Origin: a virus
Direction: 5' to 3' (one strand)
Virus record (IMG/VR): IMGVR_UViG_3300035183_001469
Span: 1-25,513 of that record
Length of the DNA stretch: 25,513 nt
In this document: positions 1 through 7,982 of the stretch, piece after piece
How the letters are laid out: each line of letters begins with the position of its first letter
How positions within the stretch are numbered: position 1 is the stretch's first letter
The notes under the pieces: generated by a model
What the model was told of the DNA's origin: nothing
Database searches by the model: none
What the model saw: only the letters and a program-made list of their open reading frames with translations
Made by a program: the position numbers and the translations under genes

Positions 1-222
1 CGCCCGCGCGATCTCCATCTCCGCTTTCGGTTCGGCCTTCCTCCCCGCGTGCGCCGTGGGCCCCGGTTGCGTGCCGCCCATGGTGCCCGACGAGAGCCCG
101 TTGCCGTAATTGATCGACGTGCAGGTTGTGAAGGTATGCCGCTTGCCGTTGTGGAGGATCGCAACGATCGTCATGTCGTCGTGCGCGAACTGTCCTCGCG
201 GCGTGGTGATCATGTCTCCCAT
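1..222 (-). CDS. Tail tube-like protein, N-terminal part (cut by window edge)
   Basis: An open frame starts at an ATG (222-220) and runs off the left edge, giving 74 residues that begin MGDMITTPRG. A GGAGG lies about nine bases upstream, inside the 3' end of the sheath gene. The visible part is polar, with a beta-type stretch (MTIVAILHNGKRHTF) and then a Gly/Thr/Pro segment. No family motif can be proven from this fragment. The function is inferred from position: in contractile-tailed phages the tube gene directly follows the sheath gene. It could also be another small tail protein. Confidence 0.55.
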   Translation of the reverse strand, partial: MGDMITTPRGQFAHDDMTIVAILHNGKRHTFTTCTSINYGNGLSSGTMGGTQPGPTAHAGRKAEPKAEMEIARA

Positions 223-226
223 GCGC

Positions 227-2272
227 CTATTCCTCCGCCTCCTCCGTGATCAAGCCCGGTCCGAGCAGCGCCGAGACCTCGTAGATCTGCCCGCGCGGAA
301 CGACAGTGATCGTCGCGGGGAGTCTGTTGGTGCTCCAAACCTTCTCGGTGCGACTCACACGCGCACGGACGCGCGTTGCGTGGTCCGGAACCAGCGCAAG
401 CCCGAGCGCCTTTTCGAGCGCCCGATCGATGGCGCCCGCCGTGGTGGTCTCGAGGGTCTCGTCGTCGTTGACCGGCGGATCATTGTTGATCTCGCGGTCA
501 AGAATGGGTTGCGCGACGAGGTACGCCTCGATCATCAAGCGCGTGACGTTCAGGTCCCTGTAGCGGCTGGACTCCGCGGCCATGGTCAGGCCGCGGGCGA
601 AGTAGATGCGCCCTCCGCTCGTATCCATGACCGTGAAGCGCGCGGCCCGCAGCTTCACCACGGCCAGGACCTCGTCCACCGGCAGCGCGTCCACCTCGGG
701 CAGCGCGCCGTCGTCGTGGTTGCCAAGGTCGCTCGAGAAGCGGAACGCCGCCGCCTTGTACGCGGCTGCCCATGATTGCGAGCGCAGGAAAGAGCCGCCC
801 AGCGTGCCGCCTCGAAGCCACGCGCCGCGCGCGCAGACGCACACGCGCCGCGACACGAAGCCCGCGAAGGCCTCGACCAGGGCAGCATCGGACTCCGCCA
901 GCGGCGCGCCGATGATGGCGACGATCGGGCGCTTCAGCCCTTCGAGCTCAGCGATCTTCGTGTCCAGCGCTTCCGCGAGGGCGCGCGTCTCCGCAGCGTC
1001 CGCCAGCTCGCCGACCACATGCAGGATCCGGAATGACGCGCCGACGCGGACGAGCTTGTCCACGGCCCCGAGGACGGCCTCGATCGAGAACGAGGGGGCG
1101 ACCGTCGAGCACTCGTAGACGGTGTCCTTCACGTAGACGCCCGGCGGGAATTGAACCGTCAGCCCCAGGCCAGGGATCGCAGTTGTTGCCTCCGCCCCCT
1201 GCGCACCGGCGACGGGAAGGCCCAGCAGATCGCACGCATCGCCGCCGAGGATCGCGAGACGCGAACCGTCGCCCACCGTCGCGCTCGCGATGCGCAGCTT
1301 ATTCGCGGGCGGGACGAGGTTGGCCTCCAGGCCCGTGGCATCGACGAGTCTCGCGGCGACCGCGGCAGGGCTCGCGGGGGGCGGCTTGAAGGTGACGGTT
1401 TGAGGTGCCTTCCCATCGAGTCGCAGGTCCAGCGTCCGCTCGTCGAGGTCTCCGGGCTTGCCCGTCGTGAGGGCGGGCGAGAGTCCGAGCAGCGGCAGCG
1501 CCGAGCCGCCCGTGATCTCGATGCTCGCCGCCTTGCCGACGGCCTTGGTTGTCCAGACAAGCCGACCCGAGGGGGAGAGGGCAAGCACGCTCCCCCCGAA
1601 GACCGTTGCAAGCTGCGCCAGGGCCGCAGCAGCGTCTGCGGGGGCGGCGAGCTTGCACGTTGCCGACGGGGCGCCGTCGATCTTCGCCGACACCTCCTGG
1701 CCATCGAGCGAGCCACCCAGGCCGAAGAGTGCGGCCACCCGCAGATCAGCCGACCCCGTGATCGACGCCGGCGTTGCATAGGCCAACGCGCCGAGGTTCT
1801 TGGTCCCGGTGATCTCCGCCTGACGCCGCACTGGCAGCGCGAGCTCGCTGCGGTAACGCGGCACGATCTGCCCGCCGGCTGCGGTCGAGGAGATCGACAC
1901 GCGGAACCGTCCGACGCCGAGCGGTCCGGTTTTCACGATCTGCACGCGCACCGTCGCCGTATCGCGAGGCTCGCCAACCACGAGCAGCGCCGGCCCGCTG
2001 CCCGTCTGGACCACGGTGCCGAGCACGCCCGGCGTGCTCGCCTCGATCGGCAGCGCGAGCGTCCGTTGCTTCGAGACCCGCACCGCTTGCGCCGTCGCCT
2101 CGACCAGCGGGCCCTCGCCGAGCGCTTCCGCAACTTGCGAGGGGACATCGAACGCGCAGACGTTGCTCGTCGAGCCTCCCGAGCAGATACCTACCTTGGC
2201 CACCACGCGCGCCGCCGAGGCCGTCGGCGCAGCGGGCCCGAATTCCGTGAAGGTGATTTCCGCGGACGGCAT
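227..2272 (-). CDS. Contractile tail sheath protein (Mu gpL-like position)
   Basis: This 681-residue protein probably polymerises around the tail tube and contracts at infection. The C-terminal third (about 390-681) has the pattern of phage sheath proteins: an Ala-rich alpha/beta core, then a helix with NVTRLMIEAYLV and a late beta-rich end. The middle carries an inserted pair of about 70-residue repeats (about 195-266 and 283-353), each starting with a xxxDG strand and ending in a LLGL turn. This makes the protein longer than simple Mu-type sheaths of about 500 residues. The ATG directly follows the stop of the upstream gene (TAGATG), with GGAGGGG six bases before it. The place between neck genes and a tube-like gene agrees. 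Family membership was judged by eye. Confidence 0.75.
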   Translation of the reverse strand: MPSAEITFTEFGPAAPTASAARVVAKVGICSGGSTSNVCAFDVPSQVAEALGEGPLVEATAQAVRVSKQRTLALPIEASTPGVLGTVVQTGSGPALLVVGEPRDTATVRVQIVKTGPLGVGRFRVSISSTAAGGQIVPRYRSELALPVRRQAEITGTKNLGALAYATPASITGSADLRVAALFGLGGSLDGQEVSAKIDGAPSATCKLAAPADAAAALAQLATVFGGSVLALSPSGRLVWTTKAVGKAASIEITGGSALPLLGLSPALTTGKPGDLDERTLDLRLDGKAPQTVTFKPPPASPAAVAARLVDATGLEANLVPPANKLRIASATVGDGSRLAILGGDACDLLGLPVAGAQGAEATTAIPGLGLTVQFPPGVYVKDTVYECSTVAPSFSIEAVLGAVDKLVRVGASFRILHVVGELADAAETRALAEALDTKIAELEGLKRPIVAIIGAPLAESDAALVEAFAGFVSRRVCVCARGAWLRGGTLGGSFLRSQSWAAAYKAAAFRFSSDLGNHDDGALPEVDALPVDEVLAVVKLRAARFTVMDTSGGRIYFARGLTMAAESSRYRDLNVTRLMIEAYLVAQPILDREINNDPPVNDDETLETTTAGAIDRALEKALGLALVPDHATRVRARVSRTEKVWSTNRLPATITVVPRGQIYEVSALLGPGLITEEAEE

Positions 2273-2782
2273 CTAGAACCCCTCCGGTTTGTCCCCGCCA
2301 GGAGACGCGGATTCCGCTTCGAGAGCCGTGGTCAGCACGAGCGCCTTGCGCAGGTCGACGTCCGCGACGGGGAAGCGCAGCGCGAGGGGGACGCTGATCT
2401 TGACGCCCGCCGAGCCGACACGCCCCGCGCCGACGGTCCACTGGACACGCCCATAACGCCGCGCCGTGCGGCTCAGCCCGAGCTTGCGCACCGCCACGAG
2501 CAGCCGGAGATAGATCCCCTCGGCCTCGCCAGGCGTGGCGCCCCAGATCGTCGCGACCGTCTCGACCACGCGATCCTCGCAGATGTGTTTTCCCGGTCCG
2601 CCTTGCTCCGCGGGGGGTTCGAGGTCCTCCCCGTCGGGCACCGAGAAGAGCAGGCGTGCCGGAGACGCGAGCGCGCGGGCCTCATCCTTCCCGATCGCGA
2701 GCTCCAGGCCTTCGACGTTCATCGTCGAATGCAGGGCGGTGGCGATCTGCCCGATGGCCGTCTCTTCCCAGCCGCCGCCCAT
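2273..2782 (-). CDS. Probable tail terminator / neck protein (Mu gp37-like position)
   Basis: This is a 169-residue protein starting MGGGWEETAIGQIATAL. The N-terminal helix followed by a beta-rich middle resembles small phage neck proteins that cap the tail or join it to the head, such as the DUF1834/gp37 group. I see no decisive motif. The frame stays open far upstream, but that part is antisense-like shadow of the next gene. The ATG at 2782 overlaps the stop of the gpG-like gene by one base (TGATG), so translational coupling fixes the start. The call comes mainly from the order gp36 - gpG - this gene - sheath. Confidence 0.55.
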   Translation of the reverse strand: MGGGWEETAIGQIATALHSTMNVEGLELAIGKDEARALASPARLLFSVPDGEDLEPPAEQGGPGKHICEDRVVETVATIWGATPGEAEGIYLRLLVAVRKLGLSRTARRYGRVQWTVGAGRVGSAGVKISVPLALRFPVADVDLRKALVLTTALEAESASPGGDKPEGF

Positions 2783-3234
2783 CACCCGCCCCCGAAAGCG
2801 CGGCGCACGGCCGCCGAGAAGGCCACGCCCACGCCCGCGCGGATGCGTGCGAGCCAGGCCGCGGGCGGTTGTCCTTCCGGAACCAGGGGCCGCGCGGGGT
2901 TGTGCACCATGCCGTGCTGCTCGGTCCCTCGCTGCGCAAAGTGCGCCGTCCAGTGATTGACCCGCACCTCGACCGCACACTCGAACGGGTTGGGCGGCAG
3001 CGGCCGATATTCGACGTGCGCTGCCAAGGGTTGGAGCGCGAGCGCGCCGTCCCGCCGCTTCTGCCAGGCGTCGCCGTCCGGCGCGTGGCCGGTCTCGATG
3101 CCCTCGCGCACCAGCTCGACGGCCTCCTTGCCGAGCGCCTTCTGGACGTCCGTCTGATGCACGCCGCTCGACAGGCCGCGCAGCCCCTTGGCGAGCTCGC
3201 GCAGCCCGTGCCCTGCCAGCCTCGAGACCTTCAC
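2782..3234 (-). CDS. Phage virion morphogenesis / tail completion protein (Mu gpG-like)
   Basis: A 150-residue protein starting VKVSRLAGHGLRELAKGL. The N-terminal helix, the segment ALGKEAVELVREGIETGHAPDG and the late HNPARPLVPEG...WLARIRAG segment match the layout of the gpG/gpS tail-completion family, whose members finish the tail end that meets the head. The GTG at 3234 overlaps the stop of the gp36-like gene in a GTGA junction and has a GGGAGGGGG tract just upstream, so I chose it over a longer frame reaching about 3375. It sits in the usual Mu-like position between gp36 and the tail genes. Confidence 0.7.
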   Translation of the reverse strand: MKVSRLAGHGLRELAKGLRGLSSGVHQTDVQKALGKEAVELVREGIETGHAPDGDAWQKRRDGALALQPLAAHVEYRPLPPNPFECAVEVRVNHWTAHFAQRGTEQHGMVHNPARPLVPEGQPPAAWLARIRAGVGVAFSAAVRRAFGGG

Positions 3235-3656
3235 GCCTGCCCCCTCCCACGCCAGCCGCGTTGCCAGCCCCGGAGCGGAGCAGCTTGTACGCGAGGGCCG
3301 AAGACGGTCGCGCCCGTCGAGCCTTGGCCCGCCACGCCGCGGAGCTTCTCGCCGCCATCGAGGCTCTCGAGCCATCGGATTTGATCGAGGTAGCGGAGGC
3401 GGAGGTTCTTCGAGTCCTCATGCTCCGGATCGAAGCCCGACGCGCTCATGAGGGTATAGGCCGCAATGGCGGCCGTCGCCTCGGATATCGCCCCGGTGAA
3501 GACGGCCAGGGGCGGGTTGAGCTTCCAGAGGTAGGTATCCACGACGCGGGAGGCCGCCTCGAGGCCCTCGAGCCGGCTCTTTTCCGGCACGCGCGCCAGG
3601 GCTTCCTCGTTCACGCCGAGCGCGTAGAGCTGGGGGAGCGTCGCATAGGCCGCCAT
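3231..3656 (-). CDS. Mu gp36-like head-tail joining protein (DUF1320-type)
   Basis: This 141-residue protein begins MAAYATLPQLYALGV. It has the features of the gp36/DUF1320 head-tail connector group: an N-terminal helix, then EAASRVVDTYLWKLNPPLAVF (the 'A..vidgYL...y..PL' pattern), a helix with AAIAAYTLM, and the closing LDQIRWLESLDGGE (usual 'ai.wL..i..G'). These proteins dock under the portal and connect it to the tail. The C-terminal Arg/Gly/Trp-rich tail (about 115-141) overlaps the start of the next gene and is probably poorly constrained. The start at 3656 is three bases past the stop of the gp35-like gene. Confidence 0.8.
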   Translation of the reverse strand: MAAYATLPQLYALGVNEEALARVPEKSRLEGLEAASRVVDTYLWKLNPPLAVFTGAISEATAAIAAYTLMSASGFDPEHEDSKNLRLRYLDQIRWLESLDGGEKLRGVAGQGSTGATVFGPRVQAAPLRGWQRGWRGRGQA

Positions 3657-3659
3657 CGT

Positions 3660-3998
3660 TCAGCCCTTCCCCGGCTCAGTGTTCGCGGGCGGAGGGGCCG
3701 CGTCTCCCTTGCGTTCCGGAACCGGCTTTGTCTTTGGCTCGGCCCTCGCGCCGCCGTCCTTCGCTTCATTCCCCGGCGCAACGCCCGGGAGGATACGCAC
3801 CGTGATCCGCTTCCCCGGATCGCTTTTCAGGGTCTCGATCTGCTCCTTGGTCAGCGCGTCGTCGGGCAGCTCTGTCGTGCCCGCACGCCAGCACAGGCCC
3901 ACGCGCACCTTGCGCCCGTCCCGCTCCTCCTCGCGCCACCCGCACCGGTACGAGTCGTACCCAGCAGGGGGCCAGCACGTAACCAGGATCATCGTCAT
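3660..3998 (-). CDS. Mu gp35-like small head protein
   Basis: A 112-residue protein starting MTMILVTCWPPAGYDSYRCGWRE. It follows the pattern of the small Mu gp35/FluMu family: a short beta strand, 'dGyRRcG', a glycine/aromatic turn, then a conserved helix LTKEQIETLKSDPGKRITVRIL ('lt.eql..Lk.DP.l.V'). The C-terminal 40 residues are Pro/Lys/Glu-rich and disordered. The ATG at 3998 has GGGAGG two bases before it, which fits better than an upstream start at 4088 that would overlap the capsid gene. It lies directly after the major capsid gene, as in Mu. The biochemical role is not established. Confidence 0.7.
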   Translation of the reverse strand: MTMILVTCWPPAGYDSYRCGWREEERDGRKVRVGLCWRAGTTELPDDALTKEQIETLKSDPGKRITVRILPGVAPGNEAKDGGARAEPKTKPVPERKGDAAPPPANTEPGKG

Positions 3999-4023
3999 CG
4001 CCTCCCGACGCAGCACCCGCGGC

Positions 4024-4956
4024 TCAGGGCCGACACTTCGCGATGGATTGCCACACCGACGGGGCCGCGTTGCCCCGGCAGTCGACACCCGCGAGATATT
4101 GATTGTTGATGAAGGCGTACTCGCTCCCGTTCATCAACGCCTGAAAGCGCGGCTTCTGCCGCTCCTGATAGAAGACCGGCCGCATCACCTGGTTCTTGAG
4201 CATGGCCAGAAACCAGGCGTGCGGGTCGTCACTGAGATCCTCGAGCACCAGGACCTCGGCCGTGCCCTGGTTGACGTTGTCATTGTTGAGCCCCGGCTTC
4301 TCGACGATCCTCCGCGCGGTCGCCTCCTTCTGCGGGCTCACCACCAAGGTGTCCGGCTTGATCCCCAGCTTGCGCCCGTTGACATCGACGAGCGACCGCA
4401 TGTTCGCCCGGACCGTCTCGTAGTTCTCGGGCGTGAGCGGCATCCCCGACGGGTAGTAGTTCGATTGCACCAGCGAATCAGGGTCGTCCTGGTCAATGGG
4501 GTGCACCTCGGAGAAGAGCGGCTGCCCGTCGTAGACCACGAGCGACACCGAGCCGATCAGGGGATCGGAATAGGCCACCTGTTCGCCGTACATCAGAATC
4601 GGGATGATGCAGTTATCGGGATGCTTCGCCGCTTGCTGCCCGAGGAGGGTCGCGTAGTCGCCGTAAATGCCGTACTTGTCGTCCTCGATCTTGTTGCGGT
4701 CGACGCCCAGCGTTCGCTCGAAGGGCTTATTCTTGATCGTGAAGCTCTGCTCGCGCAGGTTCTCCACGACCCGCGGCCCCACCCACTCGCGCAGGCTCGG
4801 GATCGCGGTAAGCCACGTGTAGGTTTCATCCTCCCCGGTGCTCGGGACGAAGCGCGCGATCTTCGATGCCCACGGCTCCGCGGCCGACATGCCGTTCTTG
4901 AAGAGGACCTGAAACCCTCGAAACATCGCCCGAAGGCTCGCGTTCGTGATGATCAT
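4024..4956 (-). CDS. Major capsid protein, Mu gpT-like
   Basis: This 310-residue protein is the shell subunit of the head. It matches the Mu gpT family across its length: the N-terminal MIITNASLRAMFRGFQVLF, TGEDETYTWLTAIPSLREWVGPR, the FTIKNKPFERTLGVDRNKIEDDKYGIY segment, DGQPLFSEVHP, and the late LKNQVMRPVFYQERQKP. The length agrees with the family (about 305). It lies just downstream of a decoration-like gene and the protease, the normal order in Mu-like phages. A GAGGG tract precedes the ATG. It is the most confidently assigned structural gene here. Confidence 0.93.
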   Translation of the reverse strand: MIITNASLRAMFRGFQVLFKNGMSAAEPWASKIARFVPSTGEDETYTWLTAIPSLREWVGPRVVENLREQSFTIKNKPFERTLGVDRNKIEDDKYGIYGDYATLLGQQAAKHPDNCIIPILMYGEQVAYSDPLIGSVSLVVYDGQPLFSEVHPIDQDDPDSLVQSNYYPSGMPLTPENYETVRANMRSLVDVNGRKLGIKPDTLVVSPQKEATARRIVEKPGLNNDNVNQGTAEVLVLEDLSDDPHAWFLAMLKNQVMRPVFYQERQKPRFQALMNGSEYAFINNQYLAGVDCRGNAAPSVWQSIAKCRP

Positions 4957-4977
4957 GCGCCGTGTCCCTCGTTGTCC

Positions 4978-5391
4978 TCACCGCGGCCCGATCGACACTG
5001 CGACGCGCCCGCCATCGAGGCCGAGCATCTTGCCCGCGACCGAGCGCTTTCCGCCCCCACTCGTCCGCGCCACCTTGCCCCCATTCACGAGAAAGACGTC
5101 CTTCAGGAAGTCGGCCATGGTGACGGCGTCCGCGCCGCTCGAGTTGAGGAGCAGGAACGCCCCCGGCTCGCAGTTCACGCGGATTGCGCCATCGGGGCCG
5201 CCGGTATTGTCCACCGATTCACACGCACGGCCGACGGGCCGCAGGTTCGGGGCCTCGATGGCCTCGAGCGCGTAGCCCGTGTCGTCGACGCAGACGACGC
5301 TCGCGGCCTCGATCTTCGCGCCAGCCTTCACCCCCGGCGCGAGCCTCTCCGGCGTGACGCCGATCCCGTAGCGCTTGAGGTTGTGTGCCAT
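4978..5391 (-). CDS. Capsid decoration / cement-like protein
   Basis: A 137-residue protein starting MAHNLKRYGIGVTPERLAPG. The sequence is mostly beta with a recognisable core: VGRACESVDNT, IRVNCEPGAFLLLNSSGAD, VTMADFLKDVFLVNGGKVARTSGG and VAGKMLGLDGGRVAVSIG. This is the pattern of small phage head-decoration proteins encoded between the protease and the major capsid gene. They probably bind the outside of the expanded shell and stabilise it. The gene starts two bases after the protease stop, so the two are likely co-translated. The exact Pfam family (DUF2190-like or gpD-like) cannot be decided by reading. Confidence 0.72.
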   Translation of the reverse strand: MAHNLKRYGIGVTPERLAPGVKAGAKIEAASVVCVDDTGYALEAIEAPNLRPVGRACESVDNTGGPDGAIRVNCEPGAFLLLNSSGADAVTMADFLKDVFLVNGGKVARTSGGGKRSVAGKMLGLDGGRVAVSIGPR

Positions 5392-5393
5392 CG

Positions 5394-6440
5394 TCAGCCG
5401 TCCCCGGTCATTGAGGTGGGATCGATGTTCAGCACGCGCGCCACCGCGAGATCGAACTCGCCCGCGGCAGGCGTCCGCGCGGAGAGCGTGGCCTGCGTAT
5501 GACGCACGGTCGGGGGCGCGGGGCGCCGCTCCGGGGGCGCAGGCTTCGGGGGAGTGCCCTTCGGGGGAGCCCCCTCCGGCTTCCGGCCGTCGTCCCCCGT
5601 CGCGCCGACGAGCTCACGCAGAGAGCCGAGGTCCTTCCGGCCCAGCTTCACATAGGCGTCGCGGTTTTCGGCCGGGATCCGTCGCGTGGCAATGCCGCGC
5701 TCGACGAGATCGGCGATCTCCTGGTCCAGGGAGGCGCTACGCGCCGCTTCGAGCTCGGCCAGCGCCGCCGTCAGCGCCGCCGCCGGCTTGTCCTTCCCGG
5801 TGAGGGTGCAGAGCTGGTCCAGCGCTTGTTTCAGGCTCGCGTCGTCGCCCTCCTCTTCCTCCTCCTTCGCGTCGGCCTCCATGTGGTCGTCGAAGGCCTT
5901 GATCAGGTCCTCCTCGGTCGCCGTCGCCGGATCGAGGCCGAGCGCCTTGGCAATGTGTTCGAGGGCTCCTTGCAGCATGTCGCCTCCCTGCGATGCCGCC
6001 ATGAGCGGCGGCAGCCCGTGCGATGCGGGCAAATTGGTCAGCGCGACGTTGATCAGCCGCGCGATCCGCCGGTTATCGAGCTGGAACTCGACCGCGGGCG
6101 AGATGTACCGGTACTTCCGCGCCCGGACCTTGGCAGCGCCGTCCTCGGTCCACCGGATGTTGACGGCCCAGAGCTCGCCGTCGCGGACCTCGATGGAGAA
6201 CCAGGCCGCAGCCTCGCCGGCCTCGCGCGAGAAGCCGTAGAGGGAGAAGTGATCGTAATCGAAGAAGAAATCCGCGCCGTGGTCTTCGGCGTCCGCGAGG
6301 ACGAGGCGCGCGGCCAAATCGTCGAAGAGCAGATCGCCCTTGTAGGTGCGGTTTGTGCCGGCCTTGAAGAGGAGGACCTCCTCCGGTGGCTCACCGGCGA
6401 GGTCGACGAGACGGAGGAAGGCGCGGGCGGGGCGGGGCAT
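5394..6440 (-). CDS. Mu gpI-like head protease with C-terminal scaffold region
   Basis: This 348-residue protein is the prohead protease/scaffold. Residues 1-140 fit the Mu gpI family: a ligand strand with an FKAG turn, DFFFDYDHFSL (family 'iDyeH'), AAWFSIEVRDGELWA ('aaGWi..le.rd.Glw'), IRWTEDGAA, KYRYISPAVEF and the closing NVALTNLPAS. Residues 150-280 are helical and charged with an acidic run, as expected of an internal scaffold. Residues 285-312 are Pro/Lys/Arg-rich linker. I chose the ATG at 6440; a start at about 6533 is possible but adds an unlike-family segment. The usual partner upstream (gpF) is missing; a plus-strand insertion lies there instead. Confidence 0.85.
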   Translation of the reverse strand: MPRPARAFLRLVDLAGEPPEEVLLFKAGTNRTYKGDLLFDDLAARLVLADAEDHGADFFFDYDHFSLYGFSREAGEAAAWFSIEVRDGELWAVNIRWTEDGAAKVRARKYRYISPAVEFQLDNRRIARLINVALTNLPASHGLPPLMAASQGGDMLQGALEHIAKALGLDPATATEEDLIKAFDDHMEADAKEEEEEGDDASLKQALDQLCTLTGKDKPAAALTAALAELEAARSASLDQEIADLVERGIATRRIPAENRDAYVKLGRKDLGSLRELVGATGDDGRKPEGAPPKGTPPKPAPPERRPAPPTVRHTQATLSARTPAAGEFDLAVARVLNIDPTSMTGDG

Positions 6441-7008
6441 GGCGGAGTCGGCGGAGCAACCAGCTCCCACCCCCCGCACGCATGCACCAAGTGCGGTCCT
6501 TTTGCGGTCGATTGGCGCCGGCTGCGATGGCACTTTTGTGCCCTGCCGTCGCAGCCACGGCCTGATTCCCGCGGGGCAGCTCGTGCTTGGCTCTGATGGT
6601 CACGACCACCAGAAGGCACTCTCGCACGGCCACCGGGCGGACAACGAGTTGGCGGCCCTCGCTGGGTACAGCCTGCGAACGTCCGTGGCACCCAGCGCGT
6701 GACGGCGAGAACACGGAGCGAAGGCTGCGAAGTCGCCACGGCGAGGCTTGCGCATTGAGCCCAGCCCCAGCGCGTCAACGGGGTTGCCATCGCCTCAAGC
6801 TGTGCTATGGGCGCGCGCTTTCTGCCCACTTTCGCGATCCCGCGGCCTCCGCTGGCTTGGCTACACTTGCACATGAACCATGCTCAGCAAACATCCGATA
6901 TTACACACCTTTCGCATGCGAGAGACGTGAGGCCAGCGCCTAGTAGCGGCCTCCTGCGTGCGCCGCGGACTTGCACGGCTGACGGCCTCCGCTAGGTTGT
7001 CTCCAACC
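6441..7008. promoter_or_regulatory. Intergenic region between divergent protease and winged-helix genes
   Basis: This is 568 bases without a credible gene on either strand. It should hold the promoters of both flanking genes. It contains a GGCAC-TTTT-GTGCC hairpin (6529-6542), an eight-pair stem CGCTGGGT/ACCCAGCG with a 22-base loop (6660-6667 and 6690-6697), and a locally AT-richer patch (about 6880-6920) with TATTAC at 6899-6904 that could be a -10 element. No gpF remnant is recognisable in the minus-strand frames. Confidence 0.4.
6995..7008 (+). promoter_or_regulatory. Short hairpin abutting the start codon of the winged-helix gene
   Basis: GGTTG-TCTC-CAACC is a perfect five-pair stem with a four-base loop ending at the base before the ATG. 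It would trap the only AGG-like ribosome-binding sequence. A role in limiting translation is inference. Confidence 0.3.
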
Positions 7009-7587
7009 ATGGACCCGCTGGAACTCAACGCGATCGTCGAGCAGGAGCGCGCACGCTCTCGTGCCGCTCATGCTGCGTACGAGGCGCTGCGTGGCTTTCC
7101 CCCCGCCGAGCAGGCACGCATCCTTGCGGTGCTGCATGTCATGGTGGAGCAAGCCGCCAGCGCCATGCCGTCGGGGCGCGCGACGCCCCCGGTCACGTTT
7201 TCGCTCCCCGAGGCGACGTCGCCGCGCTCGGCGCCCCAGCACGAAGCTTCGCCGTCGCCGGAAGAAGAGGAGGATTACGTTGATGACAACGACGGCTCGG
7301 CCGGACGGTCGGAGGGGATCACGGAGACGGTGCTGCGGATTCTCCGCAACTCGTATCCCCGCCGCATGTCAACGCCGGACATCATCAACGCGGTTCAGCG
7401 GGAGAATCCGTCGATCTCAAACGAGTACGTTCACCAGGTCGTGAGCCGGCTGTTCCGGCGCGCGGATAAGCCGCTTCTCCGGTCGGGATCGAAGGGGTTC
7501 TTCAAGTACGCGGCCAAGCCCGTCCGTGGGGACGGTGACATCCTGGTCGAGACGCCGAACAGCAGGAACAAGGAGGCTGGGATGTAG
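7009..7587 (+). CDS. Winged-helix DNA-binding protein, probable moron gene
   Basis: A 192-residue protein starting MDPLELNAIV. Residues 1-55 are helical and may form a small dimerising domain. Residues 56-100 are a Pro/Ser and then acidic linker. Residues 103-170 look like a winged helix: ITETVLRILRNSYPRRMSTPDIINAV, a recognition-helix segment EYVHQVVSRLFRRA, and a wing LLRSGSKGFFKYA. It probably binds DNA as a regulator, but the target is unknown. It is read opposite to the phage head genes between portal and protease, with its own upstream region and hairpins downstream. This is the usual arrangement of a gene expressed from the prophage. Confidence 0.75.
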   Translation: MDPLELNAIVEQERARSRAAHAAYEALRGFPPAEQARILAVLHVMVEQAASAMPSGRATPPVTFSLPEATSPRSAPQHEASPSPEEEEDYVDDNDGSAGRSEGITETVLRILRNSYPRRMSTPDIINAVQRENPSISNEYVHQVVSRLFRRADKPLLRSGSKGFFKYAAKPVRGDGDILVETPNSRNKEAGM

Positions 7588-7595
7588 GTCATCCA

Positions 7596-7652
7596 CCGAC
7601 TTCGAAGAGTCGGAAAGCGAACGCCCCGCAGGCTTGGCAGAGCCTGCGGGGC
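7596..7652 (+). terminator. Two hairpins after the winged-helix gene
   Basis: CCGACT-TCGAAG-AGTCGG (7596-7613) is followed by a perfect 12-pair G+C-rich stem (7623-7634 with 7641-7652, loop TGGCAG). They start eight bases after the stop codon. There is no clear T-run, so this is a terminator by position and stem strength only. Confidence 0.5.
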
Positions 7653-7687
7653 GAGTGGCGGGTTCCGAGCCTTGTCGACCCCCGCCT

Positions 7688-7729
7688 GAGGGACTGGGTA
7701 GGCCTCTCATCGGTAGAGGTTAGTCCCTC
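7688..7729. repeat. Nested inverted repeat
   Basis: An outer perfect eight-pair stem (GAGGGACT 7688-7695 with AGTCCCTC 7722-7729) encloses an inner five-pair hairpin (CCTCT 7703-7707 with AGAGG 7715-7719). It lies between the winged-helix gene and the small ORF and could be a structured RNA element or a protein-binding site. Confidence 0.5.
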
Positions 7730-7791
7730 CCTCGCGGTCGGCAAGCACTTCTTCGTCCGGGCCAGAGCCAGGACACCAGGAGAGGTGCGCC

Positions 7792-7971
7792 ATGCGCAAG
7801 ACTTGCAGCGTTTCTATTGCAGCGTTGCTCGGCAGCCACGTGGAGCCGAGCGAACCCGGACCGTCGTTGAACTCGCCGGAGCCACCTCCGTGCCGGGAGC
7901 CCATTAGGCCGCAGCCCTTCCGCCCGAAGGCGGCACCATTCCGCAGGCCGCTGCGGAGGCAGAACGAATAG
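7792..7971 (+). CDS. Small basic Pro-rich ORF (59 aa), unknown
   Basis: The ATG is preceded by AGGAGAGG at a normal distance, and the frame ends in TAG twelve bases before a strong hairpin. The 59 residues start MRKTCSVSIAALLG, a short hydrophobic stretch after two basic residues. The rest is Pro/Arg/Glu-rich and ends basic. Third codon positions are mostly G or C, as in the surrounding real genes. The amino-terminal stretch is too short for a confident signal peptide. I recognise no family. It may be a small moron product together with the winged-helix gene, or a fortuitous frame. Confidence 0.42.
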   Translation: MRKTCSVSIAALLGSHVEPSEPGPSLNSPEPPPCREPIRPQPFRPKAAPFRRPLRRQNE

Positions 7972-7982
7972 TAGTGGTGTTG

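Noticed and set aside
1151-2956. A 601-residue plus-strand frame
   Set aside because: It lies antisense to the sheath and two neck genes and is rich in Arg/Gly/His without motifs. It is an open shadow caused by high G+C.
3679-5502. A 607-residue plus-strand frame
   Set aside because: Antisense to the gp35-like, capsid and decoration genes, which have clear family matches. No ribosome site, Arg/His/Asp-rich shadow.
6441-6533. Longer N-terminus for the head protease
   Set aside because: The extra 31 residues are Cys/Gly/Arg-rich and unlike the gpI family start; kept only as an alternative.
6856-6871. A sigma-54-like promoter (TTGGCT...TTGCA) before the winged-helix gene
   Set aside because: The GG-to-GC spacing is two bases too short for a sigma-54 site.
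6441-7008. A gpF remnant or Com-type zinc-finger gene
   Set aside because: Minus- and plus-strand frames here show no family motif; the few cysteines do not form a zinc-finger pattern.
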